NCBI GenBank assembly: GCA_934278925.1
Contig: CAKQWJ010000017.1
Span: forward strand, 1-50,408
DNA from: an uncultured Clostridia bacterium
GTDB taxonomy: Bacteria > Bacillota > Clostridia > Peptostreptococcales > Anaerovoracaceae
DNA length: 50,408 nt
Reading direction: 5' to 3'
The translations under genes were made by a program, and so were the position numbers. The notes below the pieces were generated by a model. That model did no database searches, was not told the DNA's origin, and saw nothing but the letters and a program-made list of their open reading frames with translations. Below are positions 15,099-24,200 of this stretch, one piece after another (positions within the stretch are counted from its first letter, which is position 1; each line of letters begins with the position of its first letter).

Positions 15099-16121
15099 AT
15101 GAATTACCGGGAAGATATCGAGAAACGGGAATACGAAATACTGGATGTGCGGGCGACGAAAGCCGCGGAATCTCGGGGGCGACAGATGGCGGAAGAGCCA
15201 TGCCGTTACCGGACGGATTTTCAGCGAGACCGGGATCGGATCATTCACTCCAAAGCGTTTCGGAGACTGGTGCACAAGACGCAGGTATTTTTGGCGCCGG
15301 AGGGAGATCACTACCGGACGCGGCTGACCCACACGCTGGAAGTTGCGCAGGTGTCTCGGACGATTGCCCGGATTCTGAACTACAACGAGGATCTGACGGA
15401 GGCCATTGCCCTTGGACACGACTTGGGGCATACGCCCTTCGGTCACAACGGGGAAGCGATTCTGAACCGCATCTATCCCGGCGGGTTCCAGCACCGGGTA
15501 CAAAGCCTTCGGGTGGTGGACCGATTGGAATCTTCCGTCAAGCGCCGAGGACTGAACCTCACCGAAGAGGTTCGGGACGGCATCCTGAATCACAGTGGGC
15601 CGAATCTCCCTTTTACCTTGGAAGGCCAAATCGTGCGCTTCAGCGACCGAATTGCCTACATCAATCACGATATTGACGATGCTATTCGAAGCGGTGTCAT
15701 TTCCGAGAAGGATCTTCCGGAGAAGAACATCCGGGTGCTGGGGCGTACCCATTCAAATCGAATCAACAATCTGATCGACAACCTGGTGCATGCCAGTGCC
15801 GATCAAGACCGCATTCGGCTCAGCCCGTCTTTTCAGGAAGCGCTGGATGAGCTTCGGGAATTCATGTTTCAAAATGTCTACGACAGCGCTCGGGTAAAAA
15901 GAGCGGAGGACATGAACAAGGTGGAGATGGTGATTCGTCAGCTGTACGATTATTTCTGCAGTAATCCGGACCGCATGCCGGACCTGTACCGGGAAATTGC
16001 CGGAGAAGACGGGAAATCGGAAGCGGTAAAGGATTATATTTCCGGGATGACGGATCGGTATGCAATTTCTCTGTATTCGGATCTGTTCGTACCGAAAGCC
16101 TGGACGGATTACAAGGGATAG
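15099..16121 (+). CDS. dgt: dGTP triphosphohydrolase-like HD protein
   Basis: 340 residues. HD-superfamily enzyme removing triphosphate from deoxynucleotides, usually dGTP. Metal ligands are in HTLEVAQ and HDLGHTPFGH, with a later RIAYINHDIDDA segment; YRTDFQRDRDRI and FRRLVHKTQVF are typical of the N-terminus. I use the ATG at 15099, 7 bases after dut; the longer frame from 15060 overlaps dut with non-family sequence. The ribosome site is weak (AAGGGCTAGG). The dgt-dnaG-rpoD order is common in Clostridia. Confidence 0.92.
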   Translation: MNYREDIEKREYEILDVRATKAAESRGRQMAEEPCRYRTDFQRDRDRIIHSKAFRRLVHKTQVFLAPEGDHYRTRLTHTLEVAQVSRTIARILNYNEDLTEAIALGHDLGHTPFGHNGEAILNRIYPGGFQHRVQSLRVVDRLESSVKRRGLNLTEEVRDGILNHSGPNLPFTLEGQIVRFSDRIAYINHDIDDAIRSGVISEKDLPEKNIRVLGRTHSNRINNLIDNLVHASADQDRIRLSPSFQEALDELREFMFQNVYDSARVKRAEDMNKVEMVIRQLYDYFCSNPDRMPDLYREIAGEDGKSEAVKDYISGMTDRYAISLYSDLFVPKAWTDYKG

Positions 16122-16143
16122 CCGGAGGACGAAGGAGGAAAGG

Positions 16144-17916
16144 ATGGCATTTGACAATAATTTTATTGACGAATTGAAAACCAGGGTCAACATTGTGGAT
16201 GTCATCGGCCGAGAAGTCTCCCTGAAAAAGGCGGGAAGCAGCTTCAAGGGGCTGTGTCCGTTTCACAGCGAGAAAACACCTTCCTTCAACGTGAACGAGG
16301 AGCGGCAGTTCTACCACTGCTTCGGATGCGGAGAGAAGGGGGATGTGATCCATTTTGTGGAGCGCTACTACAACCTTTCCTTTGTGGAGTCGGTGGAGAA
16401 GCTGTGCGAGGATTACGGAATCCGGATGCCGGAGCAGAAGCGTGGGCATCGCACGGATTACAACAAGTATTATGAAATCAACCGGAAGGCGGCTCGTTTC
16501 TTCTTTCAAAAATTGACGGAAGGGCCGAATCCGGGATATACATATCTTCGGAAGCGGGGGCTGAAGGACAATACTATTCAGAAATTCGGGCTGGGATATG
16601 CGCCGGACAGCTGGAATGCCTTGATGAACCACCTGGAGAAAGAAGGGGTGTCCACCCGGGACATGCTGAAGCTGGGGTTAATCCAGCAGGGCCGGAAGGG
16701 GTACTACGACAAATTCCGGAGCCGGGTGATTTTCCCGATCATCAATACGGCGGGGAAGGTCATCGGGTTCGGCGGCAGAGCGCTGGGGGACGTGCAGCCG
16801 AAGTACCTCAACTCTTCCGAAAGCGATATTTTCTTAAAGAAAAACAACCTATATGCCCTGAACATCACGAAGAAGGACATCTCTTCGGAGGATCAGGTGC
16901 TGATGGTGGAAGGATATATGGATGTGATTTCTCTGTATCAGAATGGGATTCACAACGTGACCGCTTCTCTGGGAACCGCACTGACGGAGAACCAGGGGCG
17001 GCTAATCAGCCGGTACACGAAAAACGTAGTGCTGTCCTATGATGCGGACAATGCCGGCATAAACGCGGCGATGCGGGGAATCGATATCATCCGCAAGGCG
17101 GAGTGCGACGTTCGGATTCTGCAGATTAACGACGGCAAGGATCCGGATGAGTTTGTCCGAAAGAATGGGAAGGAAGCATTTCTGGAACTGATTCGAAATG
17201 CGGTTCCCGCAACGGATTTCCGGCTTTCTGTCTTGAGGCGGGGATTCGATTTCAAATCGGACAACCAGGTGCTGGAATACATCCGGCGCTGCGTTCCGGT
17301 TCTGGAACAGCTGAGCCCGGTGGAGCAAGATATCTACATTCGAAAGCTTTCCGAGGAATTCGGAATTTCCGAGTATGCGATTGCCGGCGAAATTCGGGCG
17401 GACAGCGGAAAACAGGCCGCCCGGACACCGCAGTACCGCAATCGGCGCGAGCGCAGGCAAGGAAGCAGTACCGAAGTGCGGATGGACTTTACCTTTCTGG
17501 TGTTGGCCATGGCGAATCGGTATTATGTAAAAAGAATGGAAGCGGACGGCATACGCTTCCGCACCGCAGTGGGAAGTCGGATTTTCCAAGCGGTGAAGAA
17601 TTTGGCCGGGGAAGAATACCCGCCTGGTGTGATGGGCGTGGATGTGCAGAGAGTGTACAACGCCTTGGATCCGGAGGATGAAGTGCTTCTCCGAAATGCA
17701 GTCAAAAGCATTCGGCTTGGGCCGGATGATGAAATATTTTATAACGAATGTCTGGCATCCTATCAGATGATTTACTTTCGGGAGCGAAGGGCCGAACTTC
17801 AGAACGAGCTGGCGACGGCTCAGAAGATGGGCAATGAAGAAGATATGACCCGAATAGCGAAAGAACTGATGGAGCTGGATGCACAAATGCAGAGCAGAAA
17901 GATGAGGGGTAATTAA
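16144..17916 (+). CDS. dnaG: DNA primase DnaG
   Basis: 590 residues. Makes RNA primers at the replication fork with the replicative helicase. The N-terminal zinc-binding domain has CPFHSEKTPSF followed by YHCFGCGEKGD (CHC2). The TOPRIM core is marked by VIGFGGRAL, VEGYMDVISL and SYDADNAG. The C-terminal part from about 430 is the helicase-interaction region. The ATG at 16144 has GAAGGAGGAAAGG just upstream; frame extension to 16060 is not coding-like. Confidence 0.96.
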   Translation: MAFDNNFIDELKTRVNIVDVIGREVSLKKAGSSFKGLCPFHSEKTPSFNVNEERQFYHCFGCGEKGDVIHFVERYYNLSFVESVEKLCEDYGIRMPEQKRGHRTDYNKYYEINRKAARFFFQKLTEGPNPGYTYLRKRGLKDNTIQKFGLGYAPDSWNALMNHLEKEGVSTRDMLKLGLIQQGRKGYYDKFRSRVIFPIINTAGKVIGFGGRALGDVQPKYLNSSESDIFLKKNNLYALNITKKDISSEDQVLMVEGYMDVISLYQNGIHNVTASLGTALTENQGRLISRYTKNVVLSYDADNAGINAAMRGIDIIRKAECDVRILQINDGKDPDEFVRKNGKEAFLELIRNAVPATDFRLSVLRRGFDFKSDNQVLEYIRRCVPVLEQLSPVEQDIYIRKLSEEFGISEYAIAGEIRADSGKQAARTPQYRNRRERRQGSSTEVRMDFTFLVLAMANRYYVKRMEADGIRFRTAVGSRIFQAVKNLAGEEYPPGVMGVDVQRVYNALDPEDEVLLRNAVKSIRLGPDDEIFYNECLASYQMIYFRERRAELQNELATAQKMGNEEDMTRIAKELMELDAQMQSRKMRGN

Positions 17917-19040
17917 TGGCAAAAGTATCCGCACGCACAATTGAAGAACATGTGAATGCAATGATTACTCAGGGAAAGAAGAACGGAAACGTACTTTCTC
18001 TTACTGAAGTGGGGGACTACCTTTCGAAATTAAACATCAGCAAGGAGGAAATCGACGAAATCTACGATCAGGTAGAAAAGAACGGGATTTCTTTGGTGGA
18101 TTCCCGGGAACCGAATTCCGATGAGCTGGCAGACGAAGAAGGGGATGATGACGGCGTTGTTCTCACCAAAACCGGTGAAATCGACGTGGAAGCCACCGTT
18201 CCGAAAACCCTTCCGACGGACGATCCGGTTCGTATGTATTTGAAGGAAATCGGAAAGGTTTCCCTGCTGACGGCGGATGAAGAGCGGGAATTGGCAATTC
18301 GCATGGAGCAGGGCGATGAAGAGGCGAAGAAAAAGCTTTGTGAAAGCAACCTGCGTCTGGTAGTCAGCATCGCAAAGAGATATCTGAATCGTGGACTGTC
18401 GTTCCTGGATCTGATTCAGGAAGGAAACCTGGGTCTGATTAAGGCGGTAGACAAGTTCGATTACACAAAGGGATATAAGTTCTCCACCTATGCAACCTGG
18501 TGGATTCGTCAGGCCATCACCCGTTCCATTGCGGATCAGGCGAGAACCATCCGTATTCCGGTGCACATGGTGGAAACCATCAACAAGTTGATCCGAATTT
18601 CTCGTCAGCTGCTTCAGGAATACGGCCGCGAACCGACTTCGGAAGAAATCGCAAAGGAAATGGGAATCACCGTAGAGAAGGTTCGGGAAATCAAGAAGAT
18701 TTCTCAGGATCCGGTATCCCTGGAGACGCCAATCGGCGAAGAGGAGGACAGCCATCTGGGAGACTTTATTCCGGATGATGATGTACCGGCTCCGGTGGAT
18801 GCGGCAGCATATTCCATGCTGAAGGAACAGCTGATGGAAGTGCTGGATACCCTTTCCGATCGAGAAAAGAAGGTATTGATGCTTCGTTTCGGACTGGAAG
18901 ACGGCAGACCTCGGACATTGGAGGAAGTCGGAAAAGAATTCAACGTTACTCGAGAGAGAATTCGTCAGATTGAGGCGAAGGCTCTTCGTAAGCTGAGACA
19001 CCCGAGCCGCAGCAAGAAGCTGAAGGATTATCTGGAGTAA
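17916..19040 (+). CDS. rpoD: Housekeeping sigma factor RpoD (sigma-70/sigma-A)
   Basis: 374 residues, the size of the Bacillota sigma-A. Region 1.1 is at the N-terminus, region 1.2 is DPVRMYLKEIG, region 2 includes DLIQEGNLGLIKAVDKFDY and the -10 reading YATWWIRQAITR, region 3 follows, and region 4.2 carries the -35 reading helix VTRERIRQIEAKALRKLRHP. The ATG overlaps the dnaG stop by one base, so primase and sigma are translationally linked, as in the classical macromolecular-synthesis operon. Confidence 0.98.
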   Translation: MAKVSARTIEEHVNAMITQGKKNGNVLSLTEVGDYLSKLNISKEEIDEIYDQVEKNGISLVDSREPNSDELADEEGDDDGVVLTKTGEIDVEATVPKTLPTDDPVRMYLKEIGKVSLLTADEERELAIRMEQGDEEAKKKLCESNLRLVVSIAKRYLNRGLSFLDLIQEGNLGLIKAVDKFDYTKGYKFSTYATWWIRQAITRSIADQARTIRIPVHMVETINKLIRISRQLLQEYGREPTSEEIAKEMGITVEKVREIKKISQDPVSLETPIGEEEDSHLGDFIPDDDVPAPVDAAAYSMLKEQLMEVLDTLSDREKKVLMLRFGLEDGRPRTLEEVGKEFNVTRERIRQIEAKALRKLRHPSRSKKLKDYLE

Positions 19041-19043
19041 GCG

Positions 19044-19796
19044 ATGCGAATCAGTAAAAGACTTGAGGCACTGTATGAGGCAGTGAATCCGGGAGAGTCA
19101 GTAGCAGATATCGGGACGGACCACGGTTACGTCCCGATTCTTTTGCTCCAAAACGGCATCTCGGAAAAGGTGATTTTGAGCGATATCAGCACCGGCTCCC
19201 TGGCAAAGGCAGAGGAGAATTTCCGGCAGATGGGAATTGAGATTCCGGAGACTTGCTTCCGTATCGGGGACGGCCTTTCCTCTATCGAGCCGGGGGAAGT
19301 GGATGCGGTGATTATCGGTGGCCTGGGCGGACGAACCATCCGTCAGATTTTGGCGGACGACCCGGAAAAAACAGCGACCTATCGCAAATTGATTTTACAG
19401 CCCCGAAACAACAGCGGCGAACTGCGGTATTATCTGTATCAGCAGGGCTACGATATCCAACGGGAGATTCTGGCGCCGGAGGGAAAATTCGTGTGCGAGA
19501 TCATCGTGGCGGTAAAAACAGACGAGGGGATGCGAACGCCGCCGTACGATGTGCAGGATATTCGATGGAAGTATCCGGAGAGCATGATTTCCTGCGATCC
19601 GGAATTGTTGGGGCAGCGAATCGGCTGGCTGTCCGGACGGCTTTTGGAACAGGTGGAGAGCCTGCGAAAGAGCAAGGACGTTCCGGAGGAGCGAATTCGG
19701 AAGCTGCTGGAGCAGCGGGACTACATATTGGAATTAGAGGAAAAGAACAAGAAATATCACGGAGAAAATTATGGAGAGAAAACTCAGTGCAATTAA
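19044..19796 (+). CDS. trmK: tRNA (adenine-22 N1)-methyltransferase TrmK
   Basis: 250 residues. SAM-dependent enzyme making m1A22 in tRNA of Gram-positive bacteria. The SAM fold shows VADIGTDHGYVPI, VILSDIS and a GGLGGRTI segment after DAVIIG; LQPRNNS is the catalytic-loop motif. The C-terminal third is a coiled-coil-like helix, as expected. It starts 3 bases after rpoD, the common location in Bacillota. The Nif3-like gene that often follows is absent here. Confidence 0.92.
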   Translation: MRISKRLEALYEAVNPGESVADIGTDHGYVPILLLQNGISEKVILSDISTGSLAKAEENFRQMGIEIPETCFRIGDGLSSIEPGEVDAVIIGGLGGRTIRQILADDPEKTATYRKLILQPRNNSGELRYYLYQQGYDIQREILAPEGKFVCEIIVAVKTDEGMRTPPYDVQDIRWKYPESMISCDPELLGQRIGWLSGRLLEQVESLRKSKDVPEERIRKLLEQRDYILELEEKNKKYHGENYGEKTQCN

Positions 19797-20838
19797 TATC
19801 GCAATGATGTATCTGGGGGCGATTCTGGGCGCAGGATTTGCCTCCGGACGGGAGTGTTGGCAGTTTTTCGGGGTGTTCGGGAGAAAGGGGTATTTCGGTG
19901 CTGTTTTTACCGCGGTGGTTTTCGTGGTGCTGGCCCTGATGCTCACTTACATTGCGCGCAGCAAAAATACCGTGGACCTGGGAAAGCTGGTTTCGCCTTT
20001 TGACAATTATGCGTTGGAATCGGCCATCGGATACATCCTGGCGGGAATCTATTATACGTTAATCATATCCATGAGTGCGGCAGGGGGATCCCTTTTGCAT
20101 CAGGAGCTGGGAATCGACCGACGAATTGGCGGAATTCTATTGGTTGTGCTGGTGCTGCTGACGGTATTCGGTGATTTCGAGCGGCTGACCCGGGCTTTCG
20201 GCTTCCTGGTGCCCGGCGTGTTCATCATCGGAATTACAACGATTTTGATGGTAATCTTTTCGGGAGAATTTCATCAGAGCGGTGCGGTATCGGGCTTTCC
20301 ACCCAGCGAGATGGCGCCGTATTGGTGGATTTCCGGAGTGGTTTTTGCGGCGTACAACAGCTTGGGCTTTATTACCATGGCGGGAGGCTGTGCGCTTCAG
20401 GCAAAGGATGCCAAAACCGCATACCGAGGAGCCTTTCTGGGGTCCTTTCTGCCGGGGATTATGACCGTTCTTCTGCTGATGGCGCTTCAAAGAGATATGG
20501 CCTTTTCCGCCACGCTGGATCTTCCCATGCTTGGCTATTCGCTGCGGATTTCCAAGGTGCTGAACATTCTGTATGCCCTGATTCTCTATGGGTCCATCTA
20601 CTCCACCGCAGCGGGAACCTTCTATGGTTTCAGCACGAAGCTTCCGCGCAATCGATTCAAGAAGCCGATTATGGTGGCGGCCGCTTTTGTGGGATTCGGC
20701 ATCGGATTGTCCGGATTTAAAACGCTGGTGGCGTACCTGTACCCTCCCCAGGGATACATCGGTATCATTTTCATTGGAATGATTGTTATGAACTTTTTTA
20801 AAGAAAAAAGTAAATCTTCACAAAAACATCATATTTAA
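19771..20838 (+). CDS. YkvI-like membrane protein
   Basis: 355 residues with about ten hydrophobic helices and the N-terminal AMMYLGAILGAGFASGRE typical of the YkvI/LeuT-like fold family. The function is not established; related proteins look like secondary transporters of amino-acid or amine substrates. The ATG overlaps the end of trmK by 26 bases. GGAG in GGAGAAAATT provides a ribosome site. It ends the operon; no terminator of its own is seen before rnpB. Confidence 0.75.
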   Translation: MERKLSAINIAMMYLGAILGAGFASGRECWQFFGVFGRKGYFGAVFTAVVFVVLALMLTYIARSKNTVDLGKLVSPFDNYALESAIGYILAGIYYTLIISMSAAGGSLLHQELGIDRRIGGILLVVLVLLTVFGDFERLTRAFGFLVPGVFIIGITTILMVIFSGEFHQSGAVSGFPPSEMAPYWWISGVVFAAYNSLGFITMAGGCALQAKDAKTAYRGAFLGSFLPGIMTVLLLMALQRDMAFSATLDLPMLGYSLRISKVLNILYALILYGSIYSTAAGTFYGFSTKLPRNRFKKPIMVAAAFVGFGIGLSGFKTLVAYLYPPQGYIGIIFIGMIVMNFFKEKSKSSQKHHI

Positions 20839-20868
20839 AAGACGAAAACATGTAAAAATATAAAAATG

Positions 20869-21216
20869 CATGGGTAAACCTGACGATCGCGCACTTCAGT
20901 GTGAGGAAAGTCCGGGCTCCGCAGGGCAAGGATGCCGGATAACGTCCGGCGTAGGTAACTATAGGGAAAGTGCAACAGAAACATTCCGCCGAAACGGGTA
21001 ATGCCGTGGTAAGGTTGAAATGGTGAGGTAAGAGCTCACCGGCGTTCTGGAGACAGGACGGCCGTGTAAACCCCATCCGGAGCAAGACTAAGAACGGGTC
21101 ATTGAGTGCAGTTGCCCGCTGCCGCCCTAAGGTAAGTCGCTGGATGCTGCAAGCAATTGCAGTACAAGATGGATGATCGTCTAATACAGAACCCGGCTTA
21201 CGGTTTGCCCATGTAT
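20869..21216 (+). ncRNA. rnpB: RNase P RNA
   Basis: The catalytic RNA that trims tRNA 5' ends. The ends pair as helix P1: CATGGGTAAACC (20869-20880) with GGTTTGCCCATG (21202-21213). Conserved elements are GAGGAAAGTCCGGGCTCC (P4 5' strand region) near 20911-20928, AGGGAAAGTGCAACAGAAA near 20963-20981, AAACCCCATCCGGAGCAAGA around 21068-21087, and ACAGAACCCGGCTTA (P4 3' strand) at 21186-21200. The layout resembles the ancestral A type. A TATAAA (20859-20864) lies about 5-10 bases ahead of the 5' end and may be its -10. Confidence 0.97.
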
Positions 21217-21244
21217 GTTTTTTCTGTAAGATAGGAGGAGGGGC

Positions 21245-21275
21245 ACGATGCAGAAATGCATCGTTCTTATTTTTA
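21245..21275 (+). terminator. rnpB terminator, abutting the next start codon
   Basis: ACGATGCA (21245-21252) pairs with TGCATCGT (21257-21264) over a GAAA tetraloop, then TCTTATTTTT. It ends only 3 bases before the ATG of the next gene. A purine-rich AGGAGGAGGGG (21233-21243) precedes the hairpin. Confidence 0.85.
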
Positions 21276-21278
21276 AGT

Positions 21279-24200
21279 ATGAGACTAGGAATTGATGTAG
21301 GTTCAACGACGGTAAAACTGTTGATTCTCGATGAGAACAACAAGATTTTTTATTCTCGATACGAACGGCATATGTCCAACGTGTTTGAGAAAGTAGGGGA
21401 ATTGCTGCAGCAGCTTCTGGATGAAAAGGGCGATATGGAAGTGGAGGCGGTGATTACCGGTTCCGGCGGACTGTCGCTGGCGAAACTGTTCGGCATTCGC
21501 TTTGAACAGGAGGTAATCGCATGCAGTGAGGCGGTCCAGACACTGATTCCGGAAACGGATGTGGCCATCGAGCTGGGCGGCGAAGATGCAAAGATTACAT
21601 TCTACGGATCTACCGTAGAACAGAGAATGAACGGAACCTGTGCCGGCGGCACGGGTGCTTTTATTGACCAAATGGCGGTGCTTCTGAATACGGATGCATC
21701 GGGATTGAACGAGGCGGCGAAGGATTACGAAACCATCTATCCGATTGCCTCCCGCTGCGGTGTTTTCGCCAAGACGGACATTCAGCCGCTGATTAACGAT
21801 GGTGCCAAAACCGCAGATATTGCGGCATCCATCTTCCAAGCGGTGGTGAATCAGATGATCAGCGGTTTGGCCTGCGGTCATCCGATCAAGGGCAACGTGG
21901 CGTTCTTGGGCGGTCCGCTGCAGTTCCTTTCGGAGCTTCGGAAGCGGTTCGTGGAAACACTGAACCTCACGGAGGACGAGGTGATTTTCCCGGAAAACGC
22001 CAACTACTTCGTGGCCATCGGCGCGGCCTTACTGGCGAAGGAGAAGGATTGGGTCACCTTATCCGATCTAATCTACAAGATTGAACATGCGGATGCCACG
22101 CAGATGGACGGAACGAAGCGGTTAGAGCCCCTGTTCCGGAATGAAGAGGAGTACCGGGAGTTTCAGGCACGCCATGCGAAAGCCAAGGTAAAAAGAGGTG
22201 ATATTCAGGCGACAGAGGGTCCGGTGTTCCTGGGCATCGATGCCGGTTCTACAACTACCAAGGCGGCGGTCATCAATCGGGACAAGGAATTGATTTTCGA
22301 GCACTACCAGAACAACGAGGGAGACCCGCTGGCGGTGGTTCGGAATATTTTGCTGGAAATGTACCGGGCGCTCCCGGAAAAAGCATATATCGGCCGGGCC
22401 GTGGTTACCGGCTACGGAGAAGGTCTGATTCGGGCGGCATATAAAATCGACGCCGGAGAAATCGAGACCATGGCGCACTACAAAGGCGCTGAACAGTTTC
22501 TGCCGGGGGTTACCTTTATTCTGGACATCGGCGGCCAGGACATGAAGTGCATGAAAATCAAGGACGGTGCCATCAGCAATATCATGCTGAACGAGGCATG
22601 CTCTGCCGGCTGCGGCTCGTTTATCGAGACCTATGCCAAGTCCGTGGACCTTCAGGTGCCGGAATTTGCCCGCCGTGCGCTGATGGCGGAAAACCCGGTC
22701 GACCTGGGTACGCGGTGCACTGTTTTTATGAACTCCAAGGTAAAGCAGGCCCAGAAAGAGGGAGCCACCATCGCGGATATTTCCGCCGGCCTGTCCCTCT
22801 CCGTCATCAAAAACGCACTGTACAAGGTAATCAAATTGCGGAATCCAAAGGAAACCGGCGATAAAGTAGTGGTGCAGGGCGGCACCTTTATGAACGAGGC
22901 GGTGCTTCGAAGCATCGAACTGATACTGGGAAAGAACGTGGTCCGGTCGGATATCGCGGGACTGATGGGCGCCTTCGGGGCAGCGATTATCGCGTGCGAT
23001 GATTATAACGAGGGGGAACATTCCACGGTTCTGACGCCGGATCAGATTGATTCCTTCGAGGTAAAAACAAGCAACGGCCGATGCGGGGGCTGCGGAAACA
23101 ACTGCATCCTTACGATTTCACGCTTTTCCGACGGAAGCCGTTATATTACCGGCAACCGCTGCGAACGGGGTGCGGGATTGACGAGCGCCAAGAACGATAT
23201 TCCGAATCTCTACAAGACGAAGCTGGAGTTGCTCTTCGACCGGCCGGTAACGGAACCGGATCGGGCACCGAAGGGAGTGATTGGAATTCCGCGCGTGCTG
23301 AACATGTACGAGGATTATCCGTTCTGGCATGCGTTCTTTACCGAGCTGGGGTTCCGGGTGGTTCTGAGTCCGCCGAGCAACAAGGAAATGTATGAAAAGG
23401 GAATGGACACTATTTCCTCGGATACGGCGTGCTACCCGGCGAAGCTGGTGCACGGTCACATCAAATGGCTGGTGGAGAACGACATCAAACGAATTTTCTA
23501 CCCGTGCATCAATTATGAGGTAAAAGAAGATTCCACTGCTCCGAACCATTACAACTGTCCGATTGTTGCCACCTATCCGGAGGTTATCGATAAGAACATG
23601 GCAGAATACTTCTGCGAGAACGGAGTGGAATTCTATCATCCGTTTGTTCCGTACGATAACGATCGGCGCTTCGTAACGGAGATGACCAAATTCTTCTCCG
23701 GAAAGCGGGATATCGACCGAAGGGGCGTGGAAAATGTGGCGAAGCATTACAAGCTGGATGACACCAGAATCTATAAGCTCTTTGCCATGAACTTCTCCCG
23801 AAGAGAGATTTCTCAGGCGATGCATGCCGGCCGGGAAGCGTACCGGGAATTTAAGAAAAATGTTCAGATAGAAGGCCGAAAGGCGTTGAAGTATATGGAA
23901 GAGCACGAGCTTCACGGCATCGTGCTGACGGGAAGACCGTACCATATGGATCCGGAGGTCAATCACGGGATTGACAACGTCATTAACCAGCAGGGAATGG
24001 TGGTGCTGACCGAGGATTCCGTCAGCGGTATGGCGGAATTTCCGCGACCGATTCGGATACTGGATCAGTGGGTGTACCACTCCCGGCTGTACAAGGCGGC
24101 GGTATTTGCCGGACAGCGGGACGATCTGGATGTGGTGCAGCTGAATTCCTTCGGATGCGGCTTGGATGCGGTAACCACCGATGAGGTGGATGAACTGCTG

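Noticed and set aside
21248..21295. A 15-codon frame with a good Shine-Dalgarno as a leader-peptide gene
   Set aside because: The frame is formed by the rnpB terminator hairpin itself, so I do not list it as a gene; its possible coupling role is given as a finding.
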